A stretch of 18,696 nt of DNA, taken from assembly GCA_021737205.1 (NCBI GenBank), contig JAIPEK010000011.1, positions 1-18,696 of the forward strand, in the 5' to 3' direction. The position numbers and the translations under genes are program-made. This document shows, piece by piece, positions 14,295 through 18,696 of this stretch (the stretch's first letter is position 1; every line of letters starts with the position of its first letter). The notes below the pieces were generated by a model. It saw nothing but the letters and a program-made list of their open reading frames with translations. It made no database searches and was not told the origin of the DNA. The DNA comes from Desulfarculaceae bacterium. GTDB lineage: Bacteria > Desulfobacterota > Desulfobacteria > Desulfobacterales > Desulfobacteraceae.

Positions 14295-15416
14295 ATGAAA
14301 GATGTACTGGACCGGTTTGAAGAGGTTGCGGAAAACCCGCAGACCTGTGCTTTTGAATGGAAAAAGGAAACCGGGCGGCCGGTTGTCGGCACCTTCTGTT
14401 CATACGCACCCGAAGAAATCATATACGCCGCAGGCGCCCTGCCGTACCGGATGCTGGGAACCGGCGGCGCAAAAGGATATTCAGACGCCTACCTTCAGAG
14501 TTACTGCTGCAGTGTGGTGAAAAACACCCTGGACGATCTTCTGTCCGGAGAACTAGATTTCCTGGACGGTGCGGTGTTTCCTCACACCTGCGATTCCGTG
14601 CAGCGGCTTTCCGACATTTTCCGGCTCAACATGAAAAATTCCTTCCACCTGGACGCGGTCCTGCCGGCCAAACTCGACACCCCGAGTGCGGCCCATTACA
14701 TGAAAAGCGTGCTGGAACGCCTGGCAGGGGACCTGGAAGAACGGCTGGACACCCGGGTGACAAAACAGGACCTGACGGATGCAGTGCTTGTTTTCAACCG
14801 CATTCGGAACGGACTGAGAACACTGGCGGATGCCGGAATGGACAACCGGATCAACATCACCGCCGGAGAGCTGCATACCATCTCAAGGGGAGTCACGGCA
14901 ATGGACCCGGCAGAGGCGGCCGATCTCCTGGACCGGCTCTGCACCTTCATACAGCCGAAAGCAGAGCCGGGTTCCGGACCTTCCAAACGGATCGGGCTTA
15001 CCGGCTCGGTATGCGGGGTGCCGTCGGTGTATGAAACCATCGAACAGGCAGGCGGCCGGGTGGTGCTGGATGACTTCTGCACAACGGAACGGTACACGGA
15101 TTTTGCCGTGGATGAATCAGCGGATCCTTTACCGGCAATCGCCGCGCGGTACCTGAAAAAGGCCGACTGTCCATGCAAGCATTCCTCCCTGTATTCAAGG
15201 GGAGAACGGATTGTAGAAAAGGCGGAAAAGCGGGGTGTGAAAGGGGTGATTTTTCTTCTGCTCAAGTTCTGCGACCCCCATGCGTTCGATTATCCGTATA
15301 TCCGGGATATGCTGGAGCTCAAAGGGATCAAAAGCATGGTGTTCGAACTCGATGATGAACAGTCGGTCCATGCCCAGTTCAGAACCCGGTGCGAAGCCTT
15401 CATGGAAATGCTGTAA
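14295..15416 (+). CDS. 2-hydroxyacyl-CoA dehydratase family subunit (HgdB/BcrC-like), 373 aa
   Basis: The first of two paralogous subunits of an oxygen-sensitive iron-sulfur enzyme of the 2-hydroxyacyl-CoA dehydratase/benzoyl-CoA reductase family. Such enzymes use ATP-energised single-electron transfer to remove water from, or reduce, CoA thioesters. Family features are VVGTFCSYAPEEIIYAAG near the start (C35), QSYCCSVVKN (C71, C72), FPHTCDSVQRLSDIF (C99) and LLLKFCDPHAFDYPY (C326). C71 or C72, C99 and C326 fit the three-cysteine cluster ligands by spacing. The length is normal for the smaller subunit. GAAAGGAAAAG lies just before the ATG. The next subunit follows after 15 bases. The substrate cannot be told from sequence; candidates include lactoyl-, 2-hydroxyglutaryl- or phenyllactyl-CoA. 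Confidence 0.92.
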   Translation: MKDVLDRFEEVAENPQTCAFEWKKETGRPVVGTFCSYAPEEIIYAAGALPYRMLGTGGAKGYSDAYLQSYCCSVVKNTLDDLLSGELDFLDGAVFPHTCDSVQRLSDIFRLNMKNSFHLDAVLPAKLDTPSAAHYMKSVLERLAGDLEERLDTRVTKQDLTDAVLVFNRIRNGLRTLADAGMDNRINITAGELHTISRGVTAMDPAEAADLLDRLCTFIQPKAEPGSGPSKRIGLTGSVCGVPSVYETIEQAGGRVVLDDFCTTERYTDFAVDESADPLPAIAARYLKKADCPCKHSSLYSRGERIVEKAEKRGVKGVIFLLLKFCDPHAFDYPYIRDMLELKGIKSMVFELDDEQSVHAQFRTRCEAFMEML

Positions 15417-15431
15417 ACAACAGGAGAAAAC

Positions 15432-16643
15432 ATGGCCACACCTGATGAAAAAAAAATCAAGGCGGACAAGCGGCTTCGCGAGATCATGACCGAATACTAC
15501 ATCGAAGCCAAAACCCCGAAAGAGCAGACCGGCAAAAAGATCGCCTGGATTACCAGCGGCGGGCCCGTGGAACCGCTGCACGCCATGGACGTGATCCCGA
15601 TCTACCCGGAGAATTACGGGGCCATGTGCGGGGCCGCCAAAATGTCCACCGAACTGTGTGAAAAAGCTGAAGAGATGGGGTATTCTTCGGATCTCTGCTC
15701 GTACGCACGGGGGGATATCGCGTCTGCCGCAGTCAACGGCGGCCCCATCGGCGGACTTCCCGAACCGGACATGCTGATCTGCTGCAACAACATCTGCGGA
15801 ACCGTGCTCAAATGGTACCAGGTGCTGGCCCGGTACTTTGACGTGCCCCTGTTTGTCCTGGACACCCCGGTTTGCCATACCGGGTATGAGAAAGAGACGG
15901 ATATCTATGTCCGGCACCAGATCGGCGAGTACGTGGCTTTTCTGGAGGCCGTGTGCGGCCGCTCCTTTGATTATGACCGGATGGACGAGGTGGGAACGCT
16001 CTCGGTCAAAGCCCAGAAACTCTGGCAGAAGGTCCTGGACACGACCGTGAACAAGCCCGCCCCCATGACCTGTTTTGACGCGTTTTTCCATCTGGCCATG
16101 ATCGTGACCCTGAGGGGCACCCAAACGGCGGTGGACTACTATGAACTGCTTTTGGAGGAGATGAACGACCGGATCTGCAAAGGCATCAGCAAGGTGGAGC
16201 CGGAACGGTACCGCCTGATCTGGGACAACCTGCCGGTATGGTACAAAATGCGGTGGTTCTCAGACAAGTTCGGCGCCCACAATGCAGGGTTCGTGGCGGA
16301 TACCTACACGTCGGGCTGGTGCGGTACCCTGCCGTACCTGGATGAGAACGATTTCCTGGGTTCCATGGCAGAGTCGTATACGCGGATTTTCCTGAACACC
16401 GGCATCGACCACATGGCCGACAATATCGTGAAGATGGTGGAAAAGTATGATGCCGACGGGGTGGTGTTTCACTCCAACAGAAGCTGCAAGCCGTATTCTT
16501 TCGGGCAGTACGACATCCAGCGGATCGTCGGGGAAAAGACGGGAACGCCCTGCCTGATGATCGAGGCGGACATGTGCGACGAGAGAAAATTTTCCGAAAC
16601 CCAGGTGGAAACCCGGATCGACGCGTTCATTGAAATGCTTTGA
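15432..16643 (+). CDS. 2-hydroxyacyl-CoA dehydratase family subunit (HgdA/BcrB-like), 403 aa
   Basis: The larger partner of the heterodimeric dehydratase. It carries ITSGGPVEPLHAMDVIPIYPENYGAMCGA (40-68), ELCEKAEEMGYSSDLCSYARGD (74-95), LICCNNICGTVLKWY (115-129), FHSNRSCKPYSFGQ (346-359) and EADMCDERKFSETQVETRIDAF (378-399). These are the characteristic blocks of the BcrB/BadE and HgdA/FldB side of the family. Cysteines C89, C117/C118, C122 and C352 are candidates for cluster ligands. CAGGAG lies at 15420-15425, seven bases before the ATG. Some motifs (YPENYGAMCGA, HSNRSCKPYS) also recall benzoyl-CoA reductase subunits, so ring reduction cannot be excluded. A single activase rather than a BcrAD pair favours a dehydratase. 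It should act in the cytoplasm under strict anoxia. Confidence 0.92.
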   Translation: MATPDEKKIKADKRLREIMTEYYIEAKTPKEQTGKKIAWITSGGPVEPLHAMDVIPIYPENYGAMCGAAKMSTELCEKAEEMGYSSDLCSYARGDIASAAVNGGPIGGLPEPDMLICCNNICGTVLKWYQVLARYFDVPLFVLDTPVCHTGYEKETDIYVRHQIGEYVAFLEAVCGRSFDYDRMDEVGTLSVKAQKLWQKVLDTTVNKPAPMTCFDAFFHLAMIVTLRGTQTAVDYYELLLEEMNDRICKGISKVEPERYRLIWDNLPVWYKMRWFSDKFGAHNAGFVADTYTSGWCGTLPYLDENDFLGSMAESYTRIFLNTGIDHMADNIVKMVEKYDADGVVFHSNRSCKPYSFGQYDIQRIVGEKTGTPCLMIEADMCDERKFSETQVETRIDAFIEML

Positions 16644-16669
16644 ATTGAATACCCCAAAGGAGTGAGAAT

Positions 16670-17443
16670 ATGATCACAGCCGGGATCGATATCGGGTCCA
16701 CTACAGCCAAGGGAGCTATTCTGAAAGACGGGCATATAGAAGCTGTGACGGTCATGTCCACCGGGTATGACCCCAAAGGGGCTGCTGAAACCGTGTTTCA
16801 GACGCTTCTGGAAAAGGCCGGACTCGACCGGAAGGATCTGGAAGCGGTCGTGTCCACCGGCTACGGCCGGAAAAATGTGGGGTTTGCAGGCAGATCCGTG
16901 ACCGAGATTACCTGTCATGCGGCAGGCGCCCGGCTGCTCAGCCCGACCGCCGCCACCATCGTGGATATCGGCGGCCAGGACAGCAAGGTCATTGTGCTGG
17001 ACAGCACTGGAAAGGTGGCGGATTTTACCATGAACGACAAGTGTGCCGCAGGAACGGGGCGGTTTCTCGAAGTGATGGCGTCGGCCCTCCAGATCGATCT
17101 TGCGAGTCTTGCCGAGTTTTCCGCCCGGGCGGACGCAACGGTCGCCATCAGCAGCGTCTGCACGGTGTTTGCCGAGTCCGAGGTGATCTCGCTGATTTCA
17201 AAGGGAGAAAAACGGGAGAACATCATTGCCGGCATCCATGCAGCCATCGGAAGCCGGATCGTATCCATGGCCGGCCGGGTCAAAGCCCGTCCACCGTATA
17301 TCATGACCGGCGGGGTCGCCCTGAACCGGGGAGTGGTGAGGGTGCTGGAAGAGCGATTTCAAAGTGACGTCACCGTGCCGGAGCTTGCCCAGGTGAACGG
17401 TGCCGTGGGCGCAGCCCTGATCGCGGCGGACCGGAACGGTTGA
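16670..17443 (+). CDS. 2-hydroxyacyl-CoA dehydratase activase (BadF/BadG/BcrA/BcrD ATPase family)
   Basis: A 257-residue ASKHA-fold ATPase that forms a homodimer around one [4Fe-4S] cluster and pushes a low-potential electron into the dehydratase on ATP hydrolysis. The nucleotide motifs are GIDIGSTTAK (5-14), VDIGGQDSK (98-106) and TGGVALNRG (213-221). The cluster cysteines are C125 in NDKCAAGTGRFLE and C164 in SSVCTVFAESE, the two positions conserved in HgdC-type activators. The length matches HgdC and E. coli YjiL. AAAGGAG at 16656-16662 lies seven bases before the ATG, and the gap from the dehydratase subunit is 26 bases, so the three genes form an operon. The activator is last here, whereas in the classic Acidaminococcus glutamate operon it comes first. 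No separate ferredoxin or CoA-transferase gene is in the window. Confidence 0.95.
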   Translation: MITAGIDIGSTTAKGAILKDGHIEAVTVMSTGYDPKGAAETVFQTLLEKAGLDRKDLEAVVSTGYGRKNVGFAGRSVTEITCHAAGARLLSPTAATIVDIGGQDSKVIVLDSTGKVADFTMNDKCAAGTGRFLEVMASALQIDLASLAEFSARADATVAISSVCTVFAESEVISLISKGEKRENIIAGIHAAIGSRIVSMAGRVKARPPYIMTGGVALNRGVVRVLEERFQSDVTVPELAQVNGAVGAALIAADRNG

Positions 17444-17463
17444 TGCAAGAGGAGAGAAAACCT

Positions 17464-18696
17464 GTGAAACGTGTATTTGTCTGGATGGTGCTTTTGGTGA
17501 CGGCAGCCGGGTTTTCCGGGGTCCAGGCGGCACCGCTGCCCGGGGAAAAGGTGCCGCAGCCGCTGAAACCCTGGATCGGCTGGGTGCTCCACGGCCAAGG
17601 GGATACCCGGTGCCCGGTGGTGTATAACGATGTTTCCGGGAAAATATGCGTCTGGCCCTCCGCGCTTTCCCTGGCATTCAATGCGGAGAAGGCCTCGTTT
17701 TCCCAGAAATGGAAGGTGTATCAGGAAAATGCCCGGGTGATGCTTCCCGGAAGCCGGGACCTTTGGCCCCAGAAGGTGACTGTGGATGGCAGTGCCCATC
17801 CGGTGGGAAAGGAGAACGGGCACCCGTACGTGTTCTTAGAAAAAGCGGGGAAGTATACGGTCAAAGGAAATTTCGAGTACCGCCGGATCCCGGAAAATAT
17901 CAATGTACCCGGGCATACCGGAATCGTGGACCTTACCGTGAAAGGAAAACCCGTGCCGTTTCCCCGCCTGGACCGGCAGGGAAGATTGTGGCTCGGTTCA
18001 GGCGGACCGGATGCAGTGCCGGAAGAGCAAAAACAGGCTGACAGCATCCACATCAAGGTACACCGCTTGATCCGGGATGATATCCCGGCCCGGATGGTGA
18101 CCCGCCTGGACCTGAAGGTGTCCGGCAGCCACAGGAAAGAAACCGTGGGCCGCGCCTTCACCGACCGGTTCATTCCCCTGGCAATGGAAAGCCCCCTGCC
18201 CGCCCGGATCGAAAAAGACGGGAACCTGGTGCTGCAGGTGCGGCCGGGAGACTGGACCGTAACGATCACCACGCGGCACAAGGGACCTTTGACCTCTCTT
18301 TCCATGGCGGATGCGGGCCGCCTGGAAAACGCGGATACGGAAGTCTGGTCGTTCCAACCGTTTGATCACCTGAGAATGGTGGATATCACCGGGCCTCCCC
18401 GGGTCGACCCGGAACAGACCACCATGCCGCCCGACTGGCGGAACTACCCGGCCTTTATCATGGAGCCGGGGACTGAAATGGACTTTTCCGTGAAAAAGAG
18501 AGGAGATCCGAATCCGGCGCCGGACCGGCTGAATCTGGACCGGAGGCTCTGGCTGGATTTTGACGGGGACGGTTTCAGTGTGATCGATTCGATTACCGGC
18601 AGCATGACAACCGGGTGGCGGCTTTCGGCAGATCCGCAGCTTTCCCTGGGCCGGGTGACGGTCAATGGAGAGCCCCGTCTGATCACACGACTTGAA
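17464..18696 (+). CDS. large exported protein of unknown function, cut by the window end
   Basis: The frame stays open from 17464 to the last base (411 codons), so the true protein is longer. From the GTG at 17464 it begins with a good signal peptide, basic then hydrophobic, with a likely cut after GVQA (residues 1-22). AGAGGAG lies just before this start. An upstream in-frame ATG at 17443 overlaps the previous stop as TGATG but would push seven charged residues ahead of the signal. The mature part is Trp- and Pro-rich and probably beta-rich, with a close cysteine pair (RCPVVYNDVSGKICVWP) and an Asp-rich loop (LDFDGDGFSVID, about residues 359-370) that might bind calcium. I do not recognise the family. 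It follows the activase by 20 bases, so it may be co-transcribed, but a functional link is unproven. Confidence 0.75.
   Translation, partial: MKRVFVWMVLLVTAAGFSGVQAAPLPGEKVPQPLKPWIGWVLHGQGDTRCPVVYNDVSGKICVWPSALSLAFNAEKASFSQKWKVYQENARVMLPGSRDLWPQKVTVDGSAHPVGKENGHPYVFLEKAGKYTVKGNFEYRRIPENINVPGHTGIVDLTVKGKPVPFPRLDRQGRLWLGSGGPDAVPEEQKQADSIHIKVHRLIRDDIPARMVTRLDLKVSGSHRKETVGRAFTDRFIPLAMESPLPARIEKDGNLVLQVRPGDWTVTITTRHKGPLTSLSMADAGRLENADTEVWSFQPFDHLRMVDITGPPRVDPEQTTMPPDWRNYPAFIMEPGTEMDFSVKKRGDPNPAPDRLNLDRRLWLDFDGDGFSVIDSITGSMTTGWRLSADPQLSLGRVTVNGEPRLITRLE

Overview
The window looks like a chromosomal stretch from an anaerobic, moderately GC-rich bacterium, most likely a sulfate-reducing or syntrophic Desulfobacterota (old Deltaproteobacteria). 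That is an inference. It rests on a 2-hydroxyacyl-CoA dehydratase operon with its iron-sulfur activase, a rubrerythrin-like di-iron protein, an orphan PilB/GspE ATPase next to an HDOD protein, and dispersed inverted repeats between genes. No tRNA, rRNA, CRISPR array, insertion sequence, integrase or phage module was seen.

Layout. (1) 1-3191, plus: an AT-rich leader with an 18-bp inverted repeat, then a 994-residue protein joining an Endonuclease Q-like PHP nuclease to a UvrD/PcrA-type helicase and ending in a QxxLF peptide that resembles a beta-clamp-binding motif. (2) 3312-4285, plus: an unknown 132-aa protein overlapping an exported lytic transglycosylase by four bases. (3) 4359-5961, minus: GalU and a ferritin-like/rubrerythrin protein, separated by an approx. 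137-bp palindromic repeat whose terminal inverted repeat supplies the stop codon of the ferritin-like gene. (4) 6207-8737, plus: a four-gene unit with a small double-CxxC protein, a YigZ/IMPACT-family protein, a PLP aminotransferase and an unknown 185-aa protein. (5) 8760-10848, minus: a cyclopropane-fatty-acid synthase followed four bases later by a geranylgeranyl-reductase-like flavoprotein, a plausible lipid-modifying pair. (6) 11015-13825, minus: a PilB/GspE-type ATPase followed by an HDOD protein. (7) 13826-14294: a divergent intergenic region with palindromes, a strong hairpin and a short reading frame that is the C-terminal end of a proline racemase. (8) 14295-17443, plus: both subunits of a 2-hydroxyacyl-CoA dehydratase/benzoyl-CoA reductase-family enzyme and its ATP-driven activase. 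(9) 17464 to the window end, plus: the first 411 codons of a large exported protein of unknown function.

The best candidates for something new are the EndoQ-helicase fusion with its clamp-like tail (a one-polypeptide route to repair of deaminated bases), the Cfa plus flavin-reductase operon (possibly mid-chain methyl-branched lipids), and the dehydratase operon beside a relict proline racemase with a structured leader.
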